This document shows, in pieces, positions 28,394 through 36,459 of a DNA stretch of 64,000 bases. Source of the DNA: Streptacidiphilus sp. PB12-B1b (GTDB taxonomy: Bacteria; Actinomycetota; Actinomycetes; Streptomycetales; Streptomycetaceae); assembly GCF_014084125.1 (NCBI RefSeq), contig NZ_CP048405.1, positions 6,138,001-6,202,000 of the forward strand, in the 5' to 3' direction. The notes under the pieces were generated by a model. It saw only the letters and a list, made by a program, of their open reading frames with translations, searched no databases and had not been told where the DNA came from. Each line of letters begins with the position of its first letter. Position 1 is the stretch's first letter. The position numbers and the translations under genes are program-made.

Positions 28394-29131
28394 TCAGCTC
28401 CAGGCGGCCACGAAGTAGCCGACGCCGTAGGGCGCGGCCTCGTACAGCAGCTCGGCCTTCAGCCGCCCGGCGTCGTCCGGCCCGGCCGCACCGGCCAGGA
28501 CCTGCCAGGGCGCGCGGCCGGAGGCCATCAGTTCGAAGGCCAACTCGTCGTCCAGCGAGGCCAGTCCGCCGTCCGGGTCGGTCCTGGTCAGGCTGCGGGC
28601 GATGCGCGCGTCGAAGCCCTCGGCCCGCTCGTCCAGGTAGCCGGGGGCCTTCACCGAGCGGCGGGCGCTGCCCTCGCCGAGCACCAGCAGCCCGACCCGC
28701 TCGGCGGAGTCCGCCAGGTGCAGGCCGTTCTCGGCGCACACCCGCGGCTCCAGGTAGTCCGGGACGGCCAGCGCGCGGACCGCGCCCGCCCAGCCGGCCC
28801 GCTCCAGCAGCCACGCGCCGACCGCCAGCGACGGCGGCAGCGCCTCGGCGGCGTCCGACCCGGGATCGGCCTGCCCGGCGGCGGCACCGGCCCCGAGCCG
28901 GACCGGCAGGTCCACGCCGAACGGCTGGAAGCCGCCCGGCGCGCCCTGCTCGAAGGTCTCGTGCCGGGCCCCCGGCCCGACCGCCACGATCAGCTGCGGC
29001 CCGGCCGCGAGCACCGTGCGCAGCGCCGCGTCACAGGCCGCGCGCAGCTCGTCCAGTTCGGGTGCGGCGCCCGAGGCGACCTCGGGGACCAGCAGCGGCG
29101 GGCAGGGGCAGACGGCAGCGGCGACCAGCAT
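28394..29131 (-). CDS. LigB-like class III extradiol dioxygenase-fold protein
   Basis: 245 residues related to the catalytic B subunit of class III extradiol ring-cleavage dioxygenases. It begins directly with MLVAAAVCPCPPLLVPEVA, the strand that normally ends in a metal-binding His. Here the expected His-Pro motif reads CPCPP, so one iron ligand may be lost or replaced. Similar stand-alone proteins sit next to miaB in many actinomycetes and none has a known substrate, as far as I recall. It ends near a convergent antitoxin-like gene and follows miaB by 20 bp, probably in the same transcript. Confidence 0.78.
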   Translation of the reverse strand: MLVAAAVCPCPPLLVPEVASGAAPELDELRAACDAALRTVLAAGPQLIVAVGPGARHETFEQGAPGGFQPFGVDLPVRLGAGAAAGQADPGSDAAEALPPSLAVGAWLLERAGWAGAVRALAVPDYLEPRVCAENGLHLADSAERVGLLVLGEGSARRSVKAPGYLDERAEGFDARIARSLTRTDPDGGLASLDDELAFELMASGRAPWQVLAGAAGPDDAGRLKAELLYEAAPYGVGYFVAAWS

Positions 29132-29151
29132 GAGGACGACCCTACCGGGCG

Positions 29152-30645
29152 TCAGCGACAGGCCGGAGCGTCCGACGGCGGCAGCGGCGCGGGCACGCCG
29201 ATGCCCGGCAGGCCCAGCATCACCCCGGCGGGCTTGGCCGCCGCCTCGCTCTGCCGCTTCTCCCAGGCGTCACCCGCGCGCGTGCGGCGCACGGCCAGTG
29301 GGGCGCCCTCGGCGAGCAGGTGGTGCGGGGCGGCGTAGGTGAGCTGGACGGTGACCATGTCGCCCGGCCGGACGGGCTCGCTCGGGCGGGTGAAGTGGAC
29401 GAGCCGGCTGTCCGGCGCGCGGCCGGAGAGCCGGTCGGTGTGCTGGTCCTTGCGGCCCTCGCCCTCGGCGACCAGCACCTCCACGGTCCGGCCGACCTGC
29501 TTCTTGTTCTCCTCCCAGGAGATCTCCTCCTGGAGCGCGACCAGGCGCACGTACCGCTCCTGGACGACCTCCTTGGGGATCTGCCCCTCCATCTCGGCGG
29601 CCGGGGTGCCGGGACGCTTGGAGTACTGGAAGGTGAACGCCTGCGCGAACCGGGCCTCCCGGACGACGTGCATGGTCTGCTCGAAGTCCTCCTCGGTCTC
29701 GCCGGGGAAGCCTACGATGATGTCGGTGGAGATCGCCGCGTCCGGCATGGCCGCGCGGACCTTCTCGATGATCCCGAGGTAGCGCTCCTGCCGGTACGAG
29801 CGCTTCATCGCCCGCAGCACCGCGTCCGAGCCGGACTGCAGCGGCATGTGCAGCTGGTGCATCACGTTCGGGGTCTCGGCCATGGCCGCGATGACGTCGT
29901 CGGTGAAGTCCTTGGGGTGCGGCGAGGTGAACCGCACCCGCTCCAGGCCCTCGACCTCGCCGCAGGCGCGCAGCAGCTTGCTGAACGCCTGGCGGTCGCC
30001 GATGTCCTGGCCGTACGCGTTGACGTTCTGCCCGAGCAGGGTCACCTCGACCACGCCCTCGGCCACCAGCGCCTGCACCTCGGCGAGGATGTCGCCGGTC
30101 CGCCGGTCCTTCTCCTTGCCGCGCAGCGCCGGGACGATGCAGAAGGTGCAGGTGTTGTTGCAGCCGACCGAGATCGACACCCACGCCGCGTACGCCGACT
30201 CGCGCCGGGTGGGCAGCGTCGAGGGGAAGACCTCCAGCGACTCCAGGATCTCGACCTGGGCCTCCTCCTGGACCCGCGCGCGTTCCAGCAGCGCGGGCAG
30301 GTGGCCGATGTTGTGGGTGCCGAAGACCACGTCCACCCAGGGGGCGCGCTTGACGATGGTGTCGCGGTCCTTCTGCGCGAGGCAGCCGCCCACGGCGATC
30401 TGCATCCCGCTCTTGACCGCCTTCACCGAGGCGAGCTGGCCGAGGTTGCCGTAGAGGTGGTTGTCGGCCTTCTCCCGCACCGCGCAGGTGTTGAACACCA
30501 CGACGTCGGCGTCGGCCCCCCGGGGTGCGCGCAGATACCCCGCGTCCTCCAGCAGGCCGGACAGCCGCTCGGAGTCGTGGACGTTCATCTGACATCCGTG
30601 GGTACGGATCTCATAGGTCCGTGGGGTTTCAACCATGCTCGTCAT
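29152..30645 (-). CDS. miaB: tRNA-2-methylthio-N6-dimethylallyladenosine synthase
   Basis: Radical-SAM methylthiotransferase that modifies A37 after MiaA. The UPF0004 domain contributes three cysteines ([32 protein letters not shown]). The radical SAM cluster is [18 protein letters not shown] (about residues 160-170). A TRAM domain lies at the C-terminus ([13 protein letters not shown] to VTVQLTYAA). At 497 residues it is typical. The first ATG gives MTSMVETP, and an ATG three codons later could also serve. Its relative RimO is encoded at the right edge of the window. Confidence 0.96.
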   Translation of the reverse strand: MTSMVETPRTYEIRTHGCQMNVHDSERLSGLLEDAGYLRAPRGADADVVVFNTCAVREKADNHLYGNLGQLASVKAVKSGMQIAVGGCLAQKDRDTIVKRAPWVDVVFGTHNIGHLPALLERARVQEEAQVEILESLEVFPSTLPTRRESAYAAWVSISVGCNNTCTFCIVPALRGKEKDRRTGDILAEVQALVAEGVVEVTLLGQNVNAYGQDIGDRQAFSKLLRACGEVEGLERVRFTSPHPKDFTDDVIAAMAETPNVMHQLHMPLQSGSDAVLRAMKRSYRQERYLGIIEKVRAAMPDAAISTDIIVGFPGETEEDFEQTMHVVREARFAQAFTFQYSKRPGTPAAEMEGQIPKEVVQERYVRLVALQEEISWEENKKQVGRTVEVLVAEGEGRKDQHTDRLSGRAPDSRLVHFTRPSEPVRPGDMVTVQLTYAAPHHLLAEGAPLAVRRTRAGDAWEKRQSEAAAKPAGVMLGLPGIGVPAPLPPSDAPACR

Positions 30646-30742
30646 AGATCCACATCAAACGGTCGAGAGTGTCGCCTAGGCCGCGCTCGGAGAGCGTCTC
30701 TCCCAAGAGTCTACGGTCGCCCGACACGTTCGGTCCCTCCGG

Positions 30743-30988
30743 TCACGGCCACTCGCCCGGGAGGACGACGCGGTAGTCGGAGACTGTGTGCAGGTATCGG
30801 GCGTGGCGGGTCCGCAGGAAGTGGTCCTCGATCCACTGCTCACGTTCGGCGACGCTGAAGGCGGCCTCGGACTGCTCGCCGCACTCGGCCTCCTCGCCGG
30901 AAACACAGGTCGCCTGGTACGTCGGGACGCTCATCGGGTCAGCCATGATCATGAAACTCCGGGAAAGGTAGGTCTGCGTGTCCCCCAT
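30743..30988 (-). CDS. Small hypothetical protein of WhiJ/DUF397-type loci (DUF7848-like)
   Basis: 81 residues. The core YQATCVSGEEAECGEQSEAA and QWIEDHFLRTRHARYLHTVS resembles a small Streptomyces protein family (DUF7848 by my recollection), with paired cysteines and a His-rich segment that could bind metal. The ATG overlaps the stop of the preceding small gene (ATGA), so it is the last of three coupled genes read away from the WhiJ-type regulator. Function is unknown. Miscalling as noise is unlikely because the coupling and codon bias are both present. Confidence 0.68.
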   Translation of the reverse strand: MGDTQTYLSRSFMIMADPMSVPTYQATCVSGEEAECGEQSEAAFSVAEREQWIEDHFLRTRHARYLHTVSDYRVVLPGEWP

Positions 30989-31176
30989 CAGTGCGCCCGC
31001 CCCAGATGCCGTCGCAGGTGGACGCGGGCGTCCGCAGCGGCGGACTGGTCGCGCGCGCGGGCCGCAGCCCTCTCCTGCGCCTTGAGCCGCAGGCATTCGG
31101 CGCACCCGGGCGCGGGCTGCGGCGCGGGCAGCGGGAAGTAGCGGAACTCGTCCGAGCCGGGCTCGTCGCCGATCAC
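30988..31176 (-). CDS. Very small hypothetical protein in a coupled three-gene unit
   Basis: 62 residues with PGCAECLRLKAQERAAARARD in the middle, a CxxC-like pair followed by an alpha-helical basic stretch, and a C-terminal DARVHLRRHLGRAH. Similar CAEC proteins commonly accompany WhiJ-type regulators in Streptomyces. The GTG start overlaps the stop of the gene before it (GTGA), and its own stop overlaps the start of the next (ATGA). Function is unknown. Confidence 0.66.
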   Translation of the reverse strand: MIGDEPGSDEFRYFPLPAPQPAPGCAECLRLKAQERAAARARDQSAAADARVHLRRHLGRAH

Positions 31177-31403
31177 AGCACGCCCCCGCTGCTCGCCGCG
31201 TTCAGGTCGGCCAGCCGGGCCCGGAAGTCGTCCCTCTCGTCGGCCGGCGCCACGTCCTCCGGCCGGGCCTCCCACTCGCAGCCGCCGCCCTTGGGCCGCA
31301 GGAAAACCATTCCGAAGAGGTGCGCCTGCACCACCCCGACGCGATCCCGCCGGGTGTCGCGCACCAACGCGCCGAGGGGGTGGCGCCGTGCATTCTCGTC
31401 CAT
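31173..31403 (-). CDS. Small hypothetical protein, first gene of a coupled three-gene unit
   Basis: 76 residues. A beta-rich core (ALVRDTRRDRVGVVQAHLFG, then FLRPKGGGCEWEA) suggests a small barrel, and an acidic helical tail follows. The start MDENARRH is chosen because GAGG lies seven bases upstream; an ATG five codons earlier is in frame. It is divergent from the WhiJ-type regulator gene across 173 bp that contain two short palindromes, so the regulator may control it. Function is unknown. Confidence 0.65.
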   Translation of the reverse strand: MDENARRHPLGALVRDTRRDRVGVVQAHLFGMVFLRPKGGGCEWEARPEDVAPADERDDFRARLADLNAASSGGVL

Positions 31404-31443
31404 CGTTCCGCCTCGCATCCACTGATTGCGGATAACTGTCTGT

Positions 31444-31551
31444 AATCCAAGGATTGCCCTGCGGAACGGCGAGGAACAGTATTGACTAGCTGCCAGTGCC
31501 CCGGCTGCACATGAGTACGGGGCAACACTTGCACACCTTGACGGAACGTCA
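31444..31551. promoter_or_regulatory. Two short palindromes in the divergent promoter region of the WhiJ-type locus
   Basis: AATCC-AA-GGATT (31444-31455) and TGACG-GAA-CGTCA (31539-31551) are both perfect inverted repeats. They lie between the three small genes and the regulator gene, so either could be the operator of that helix-turn-helix protein. The right palindrome overlaps a possible -35 TTGACG. The surrounding sequence is noticeably richer in A and T than the genome average. Confidence 0.4.
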
Positions 31552-31576
31552 GCACAGCACGTATCAGGGGGTTTTC

Positions 31577-32632
31577 ATGAGCCGCCGTAACGGGGAGTCC
31601 GGGGAAGCGGACACGGCAGCCGAACTGTTCGGCATGTTCGTCCGCCGCCGCCGCGAGGCAGCCGGGTACTCGCAGGTCCGCATGGCGCAGGAGCTGCACT
31701 ACGACCGCACCCGCTACGTCAAGGTCGAAACCGGCAAACAGGTTCCGGCCCTGGCCCTGGTCCGGGCCATGGACGTGATCCTCAAGACCGAGGGCCTGAT
31801 CGAGGAGATGTGGCACGGGGTCAACTGGTACCCCGAACTCGACTACCACCCCGACTGGTTCAAGCGCCGCGCCGACATGGACGCAAAGCTCGTCGAACTG
31901 CTCGAGTACCAGACGCAGTTGATCCCAGGATTGCTGCAGACGACGGAGTACGCCCATGCCCTGTTCACCAGGGCAACCCACTCGGACGGCACTACGGTCA
32001 ACGATCAGGTCAAGGGTCGAATCAGTCGACAGACGCGGTTTTTGGAACCGGACGGGCCTACCTACATCGTGCTCTTGGATGAGAGCTGCATTCGCAACAT
32101 CATCGGTAGCCGAGACGTCATGTACCGTCAGCTGAAACACCTGATCGCCGTCGGCGAGCTGCCCAACATCCGCATCCAGATCATCCCGTACGGCCTCTCG
32201 CATGTGGCGGTGCCGAACACGCCTATGTCCCTGATCGCCATGCCCGATGACACACGCTACGTGTACTCGGAATCGCTGGACGGAGGGCACTTCAGCGAGC
32301 ATCCGAACGTGCTCGCCAAGCACCAACGCACCTATGATCTGTTGCGTGCGGACGCGCTACCGGCCCGCGAATCTGCCGCTGTCATCAGGGAAGCTATGAG
32401 AGGGCACATCAACATGAACAACTACCCCAGCCTGAACAACGCCCCATGGCGCAAGTCCAGCTACAGCGGCGACAACGGCGGCAACTGCATCGAGGCCGCC
32501 CCCGGCTTCCTCCCCGGCGCCGTCCCGATCCGCGACAGCAAGGATCCGAACGGCCCCGCGCTGGTCTTCCCCACCGATGCGTTTGCGTCGTTCGTCGCCG
32601 CAGTCAAGGCAGGCGAGTTCCCCACCGCCTGA
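31577..32632 (+). CDS. WhiJ-type helix-turn-helix regulator (DUF5753) fused to a DUF397 domain
   Basis: 351 residues with three parts. An XRE helix-turn-helix comes first (ELFGMFVRRRREAAGYSQVR, about residues 16-75). A DUF5753 sensor domain follows (about 95-265; LIPGLLQTTEYAHALF, IRIQIIPYGLSH). The last 65 residues are a complete DUF397 (LNNAPWRKSSYSGDNGGNC to AVKAGEFPTA). In most Streptomyces the DUF397 protein is a separate gene next to the regulator, as in WhiJ/BldB-like loci. Here the frame runs straight through. An in-frame ATG at 32414 with AGAGGG upstream begins exactly where a free DUF397 protein would, so both fused and free forms may be made. The ATG start follows AGGGGG. Confidence 0.9.
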   Translation: MSRRNGESGEADTAAELFGMFVRRRREAAGYSQVRMAQELHYDRTRYVKVETGKQVPALALVRAMDVILKTEGLIEEMWHGVNWYPELDYHPDWFKRRADMDAKLVELLEYQTQLIPGLLQTTEYAHALFTRATHSDGTTVNDQVKGRISRQTRFLEPDGPTYIVLLDESCIRNIIGSRDVMYRQLKHLIAVGELPNIRIQIIPYGLSHVAVPNTPMSLIAMPDDTRYVYSESLDGGHFSEHPNVLAKHQRTYDLLRADALPARESAAVIREAMRGHINMNNYPSLNNAPWRKSSYSGDNGGNCIEAAPGFLPGAVPIRDSKDPNGPALVFPTDAFASFVAAVKAGEFPTA

Positions 32633-32650
32633 CCCGCACCAACGCACCAC

Positions 32651-32680
32651 AGAGGCCCCCGGATACGCTCGGGGGCCTCT
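32651..32680 (+). terminator. Hairpin terminator after the regulator-DUF397 gene
   Basis: A perfect 11-bp stem, AGAGGCCCCCG and its complement, with an eight-base loop. It begins 19 bp after the stop codon and lies before the ribosome-binding site of the second DUF397 gene, so that gene may depend on read-through or its own promoter. Confidence 0.75.
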
Positions 32681-32748
32681 GTACGAACCGCTCCGGCGGC
32701 CACAGACTGGGGGTGATGAACCCCCGGCCCAGCCAAAGGAGTTCGCAC

Positions 32749-32964
32749 ATGAGTCAGCCTGATCTGAGCAACGCCCCCTGGCGCAAGTCCAGCCACAGCG
32801 GCGACAACGGCGGCGACTGCATCGAGGTCGCGCCCGGCTTCCTCCCCGACGCCGTCCCGGTCCGCGACAGCAAGGACCCCCACGGCCCCGCCCTCGTCTT
32901 CCCCGCCGACGCGTTCGCCGCGTTCGTCGCGGCGGTCAGGGCGGGCGAGTTCCCCGGCGCCTGA
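32749..32964 (+). CDS. DUF397 (BldB-like) small protein
   Basis: 71 residues, a stand-alone DUF397 domain: LSNAPWRKSSHSGDNGGDC, PVRDSKDPHGPALVF and FAAFVAAVRAGEFPGA. It is very similar in protein and DNA to the DUF397 segment fused to the upstream regulator, so the two probably arose by tandem duplication. DUF397 proteins include BldB-type small partners of WhiJ-like regulators and are thought to counter or modify them. AAAGGAG lies seven bases before the ATG. A terminator separates it from the regulator gene. Confidence 0.88.
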   Translation: MSQPDLSNAPWRKSSHSGDNGGDCIEVAPGFLPDAVPVRDSKDPHGPALVFPADAFAAFVAAVRAGEFPGA

Positions 32965-33022
32965 TGGGCGGGCGGCGGTAGCGTGCAGGTCGAGGGCATG
33001 GGCCGGGCGCGAGGGGAGAGCA

Positions 33023-33934
33023 GTGGTCAGCGACGTGGCGCCGGCCGTCTGGCGGGCGGTCGGGGTCGCCTGGCGTGATGGGGCGGCGGTGCTGACGTGG
33101 TGGGCTCCCGGCGGGGGCGCACCCCGGTCGAGTCGCCTGGACCTGGGCGCCGAGCTGGCCTTCACCACCGGGGCCGACCGGCTGTGCACCGGGGTGTGGC
33201 GCGCGGGGCGCCGCCACGGCTGCCCCACCGGCGCGCACCTGGCAGCGTCCGCCCGCAGCGCGCAGTGCCCGGCCTGCCAGGCGATCGACCGCGCCGACTC
33301 CATCGCCGCCGACACCCGCCTGCATGACCCGCGCCCCTTCGCGGTGTACCTGGCCCACCACGGCGGCGCGGTCAAGGTCGGCATCACGGCGGTCGAGCGC
33401 GGCGATGCCCGGCTGCTGGAACAGGGCGCGCTGGCCTCCGCCGTCATCTCCAGCGGTACGCTGACTGCCGCCCGCCGGGTGGAGAACCTGCTGGGCGCGG
33501 CCCTGGGCCTGCCCGACCGGATGAGCGCCACGCGCAAGCGGGCGGCCCGGGTCCGCCCCGGTACGGCTGCCGAGCGCGCTGCGGACCTGCTCGCCGCAGC
33601 CGAGCGCACGCAGGCCCTGACCTGGCCGGAGGGGCAGACCCGCCGGGAACCGCTGGTCGCCGACCACGCCGCCGCCTACGGCCTGCCCGCGCGCGGGCTG
33701 CAGCCGGTCGCCGCGATGCTGCCACCGGGCCCCGGCGAGGTGATCGCCGGGCGGATCGCCTGCCGGATCGGCTCCGATCTCTACCTCGACGCGGAACCGG
33801 GTCTGGTGCTGCTGGACACCCGCCTCCTGGCCGGGTGGGCGCTGGGCCGCGCCGAGCCGGGCGCAGCCCTCACCGTCCCGCTCGAACCCTGCGCGGCGCC
33901 CGATCGTCCGGACGATCAGGACGCGCTGTTCTGA
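33023..33934 (+). CDS. DUF2797 domain protein
   Basis: 303 residues of a family with no known function. Features are CTGVWRAGRRHGCPTGAH, then CPACQAIDRADS, which together give four cysteines in a likely zinc site (about residues 55-95). The conserved centre is DPRPFAVYLAHHGGAVKVGI, then LLEQGALASA and ISSGTLTAARRVENLL. It is cytoplasmic. The start is the GTG preceded by GAGGGGAGAG. Its last 19 bases overlap the end of the convergent padR gene. Confidence 0.85.
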   Translation: MVSDVAPAVWRAVGVAWRDGAAVLTWWAPGGGAPRSSRLDLGAELAFTTGADRLCTGVWRAGRRHGCPTGAHLAASARSAQCPACQAIDRADSIAADTRLHDPRPFAVYLAHHGGAVKVGITAVERGDARLLEQGALASAVISSGTLTAARRVENLLGAALGLPDRMSATRKRAARVRPGTAAERAADLLAAAERTQALTWPEGQTRREPLVADHAAAYGLPARGLQPVAAMLPPGPGEVIAGRIACRIGSDLYLDAEPGLVLLDTRLLAGWALGRAEPGAALTVPLEPCAAPDRPDDQDALF

Positions 33935-34479
33935 CCCGACCCGGCGGGGCGGCGGGCGGCGTCGCGGGCGTTCAGTTGGGCGACGGCCCAGTCGGTCCAC
34001 TCGCGGTGCATGGCGTCGAGCCGGAGGCCGTACTCGAGGGCGAGCCGGCCGTGGACGGCGAGGTCGTCCGCCTCCCAGTCGGCGGTGCGCTCGATCTCGC
34101 GGAAGCGCTCGTCGCGGCGGCTGATCACCTCGGCCTCCTGTTCGAGGTAGCCGACGGCCTGGTCGCGGGTGAGGTTGCCGAGGAAGAAGATCCGCAGGAG
34201 CGTCTCGTTGCGGCGTACCCGGTTGGGCTCGGTGTCGGCGAGCCAGTGGACCAGCTCGGCGCGGCCGGAGTCGGTGATCGAGTACTCCTTGCGGCCCCGG
34301 GGGCCCTCCGCGCTGACGCACAGCAGCCCCGCCTCGGTGAGGCGGTTGAGCTCGCCGTACACCTGGCTCTGGGTGGCGGGCCAGGTGTGCGCGAGCGTGG
34401 TGTCGAACGTGCGCATCAGGTCGTACCCGCTCGCCGGCTTGTCGTTGAGCAGGCCCAGCAGCGCATGTCGAAGGCTCAT
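33916..34479 (-). CDS. PadR-family transcriptional regulator
   Basis: 187 residues. The N-terminal winged helix SLRHALLGLLNDKPASGYDL, then SQVYGELNRLTEAGLL and GRKEYSITDSGRAEL, is typical PadR. A C-terminal helical dimerisation domain follows (the Vir_act_alpha_C type, from LTRDQAVGYLEQEAEVI). No ribosome-binding site is visible and a possible -10 (TACGAT) lies within about 15 bases of the ATG, so the mRNA may be leaderless. It is divergent from the TAXI gene and may regulate that gene and itself. Its 3' end overlaps the DUF2797 gene. Confidence 0.88.
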   Translation of the reverse strand: MSLRHALLGLLNDKPASGYDLMRTFDTTLAHTWPATQSQVYGELNRLTEAGLLCVSAEGPRGRKEYSITDSGRAELVHWLADTEPNRVRRNETLLRIFFLGNLTRDQAVGYLEQEAEVISRRDERFREIERTADWEADDLAVHGRLALEYGLRLDAMHREWTDWAVAQLNARDAARRPAGSGQNSAS

Positions 34480-34574
34480 GCCGCCATCGTATCTTCCACT
34501 GTTGACAGGTCGAGCAGGCGTGCTTCGGCGAGACGCGGGTTCCGTTCGGGCTGCGGGGCTGGCAGGATCGCGGC

Positions 34575-35600
34575 ATGTCGACCGCCTCCGCCATCGTCCG
34601 GTACGCGTTGCAGTCGCGGCTGGTGCGGGTGGTGACGGCGCTGGCGGTGCTGGCCGCAGCGGGGCTGGCCTGGTGGCTGGCGGCCCCGGACGGGGTGGCC
34701 TACCCGACCGGGACGTTCGGCATGGCCACCGGCTCGGCAGGGGGCGTCTACGCGCTGTACGGCAAGCTGCTGAAGCCGGTGGTGCAGCGCGAGATGCCGG
34801 GGGTCAGGCTGCAGCTGGACCCGACGGCGGGCGGCCCGCAGAACCTGCAGCGCATCCTGGCGGGCCAGGACGACTTCGGCATCGCCACGGCGGACGCGGT
34901 GGCGCACTTCACCGGGCCCGGCGCGGGCCGACTGCGGGCGCTGGGGCGGCTGTACGACGACTACGTGCAGCTGGTCGTGCCCAGCGACTCGCCGATCCAC
35001 TCGGTGCAGGACCTGCGCGGCAAGCGGGTCGGGGTGGGCCAGGCGGACTCCGGGGTGATGCTGATCGCCCAGCGGGTGCTCCAGGTGTCCGGCCTGGATC
35101 CGAGCAAGGGCGACCTGACCCCGCTGCCGCTGGGCATCGACGACTCGGCGACGCAGCTGCGCGAGGGCAACATCGACGCCTTCTTCTGGTCCGGCGGGCT
35201 GCCCAGCAGCGCGGTGGCCCTGCTGTCCAAGCAGATGCACGTGCGGCTGATCCCGCTGGGGCAGCTGGCGCCCGCGATGGACGCGCTGGCCGGTGCGGAG
35301 GACCCGGGCGCCCGGGACACCCAGATCTACCGCAGCTCCACCATGCCGACCAGCGCCTACCCGGCGACCGTGCCGGACGAGGCGGTGCAGACGCTGGCCG
35401 TGGCCAATCTGATGGTCACCCGCGCGGACGTGCCGACCGGGCTGGTCGAGCGGATGACCGGGGTGCTGCTCGACAGCCGGGACGAGATCGGCGTCCAAGT
35501 GCACTCGGCGCAGACCGTGGACATCCGCTCGGCGATCTACACCGACCCGCTGCCGCTGGCCGAGGGCGCGCGCCGGTACTACGTCTCCGTCAAGCCCTGA
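34575..35600 (+). CDS. TAXI-family TRAP transporter solute-binding protein
   Basis: 341 residues with one N-terminal membrane segment (VVTALAVLAAAGLAWWLAA), used as a signal anchor. The binding domain begins GTFGMATGSAGGVYALYG and continues with DDFGIATADAVAH, LRGKRVGVGQADSGV and NIDAFFWSGG, all hallmarks of the TAXI type that binds glutamate, glutamine or other small acids. No TRAP membrane subunits are encoded nearby. From memory, in related Streptomyces this gene sits by a histidine kinase and response regulator; here those genes lie 6 kb downstream. It may serve as a sensor rather than a transporter part. It overlaps the merR gene by 22 bp, tail to tail. Confidence 0.88.
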   Translation: MSTASAIVRYALQSRLVRVVTALAVLAAAGLAWWLAAPDGVAYPTGTFGMATGSAGGVYALYGKLLKPVVQREMPGVRLQLDPTAGGPQNLQRILAGQDDFGIATADAVAHFTGPGAGRLRALGRLYDDYVQLVVPSDSPIHSVQDLRGKRVGVGQADSGVMLIAQRVLQVSGLDPSKGDLTPLPLGIDDSATQLREGNIDAFFWSGGLPSSAVALLSKQMHVRLIPLGQLAPAMDALAGAEDPGARDTQIYRSSTMPTSAYPATVPDEAVQTLAVANLMVTRADVPTGLVERMTGVLLDSRDEIGVQVHSAQTVDIRSAIYTDPLPLAEGARRYYVSVKP

Positions 35601-36427
35601 CGGGCGGGCCCGCCCGACTCCCGCACGGCCGGCTCCCGCACGGCCGACTCCCGGCCGCCCAGCTCCTTGCCGACCAGCTCCCGCAGCGGACCGGCGACGG
35701 CGGCGTCCAGCAGCCGGGTGGCCTCGCTGCGCATCGCCCGGGCCAGCTCGGCGTCGACCACGGACTGCGCCAGCGGCCGCAGCCTGCGGACGGTGCCGAC
35801 GGCCTCGGCCGCCTCCTCGTCGGTGAGCTGGTGTCCCGCATAGCGGACGAAGATGTGGACGGCGCTGAACTCCACGAAGCGCCGGGCCAGATGGTCGATG
35901 TCGCCGCGCAGCTCCTCCAGGTGCGCCACGATCGCCGCCAGCGGGACGCCCAGCTCGTGCAGCTCCATGGCGACGGCGAGCAGCCCGGGGCTGGGCACCA
36001 CGAACGAGTCCGGCTCCTCCGGCTGGAGCACGCCGAGCCGTACGGCGGCGGCGATGGCCTGCTCGTCCTCGACGCCGTGGAAGGAGGCGACCAGGGCGGC
36101 GCGGGTGAGCCGCACCGGCTCCTCGTCCGTCCAGGGGGCGGTGACCTCGGAGACCAGGCCGAGCACGCCGCCCAGGCCCCGGCCGCTGTCCCAGGCGTCC
36201 AGGAGTTCCTTGATCCCGGCCAGGGTGTGGCCCCGGTCCAGGAGTTGGGCGACCATGTGCAGCCGGTCCAGGTGCTCCTGGCGGTAGACGTTGGCCCGGC
36301 CGCGCCGTACGGCGGGCGGCAGCAGTCCGCGATCCTGGTAGGCGCGGACATTGCGGACCGTGGTCCCGGCGGCCCGTGCCAGATCGTCTATGCGGTACTC
36401 CGTGCGCTGCTGCGGCACAGTGGTCAC
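35579..36427 (-). CDS. MerR-family transcriptional regulator
   Basis: 282 residues. The MerR helix-turn-helix is YRIDDLARAAGTTVRNVRAY followed by QDRGLLPPAVRRGRANVY and QEHLDRLHMVAQLLDRGHTL. The large C-terminal domain (about 200 residues) is a non-metal type of effector domain. The last 25 residues contain a small imperfect repeat (VREPAVRES). The GTG start has GGGGAGGG upstream. The gene lies 32 bp downstream of the epoxide-hydrolase-like gene and is co-transcribed with it, so it probably governs that gene through the dyad in front of the pair. Confidence 0.88.
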   Translation of the reverse strand: MTTVPQQRTEYRIDDLARAAGTTVRNVRAYQDRGLLPPAVRRGRANVYRQEHLDRLHMVAQLLDRGHTLAGIKELLDAWDSGRGLGGVLGLVSEVTAPWTDEEPVRLTRAALVASFHGVEDEQAIAAAVRLGVLQPEEPDSFVVPSPGLLAVAMELHELGVPLAAIVAHLEELRGDIDHLARRFVEFSAVHIFVRYAGHQLTDEEAAEAVGTVRRLRPLAQSVVDAELARAMRSEATRLLDAAVAGPLRELVGKELGGRESAVREPAVRESGGPARQGLTET

Positions 36428-36459
36428 GCCGAGCCCTCCCCCCGCTGCCGTACCCGTGC

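Noticed and set aside
30743-33934. Prophage or integrated element around the WhiJ-type locus
   Set aside because: No integrase, phage structural gene, att-like direct repeat or tRNA end was seen. The genes are typical chromosomal regulators of Streptomyces.
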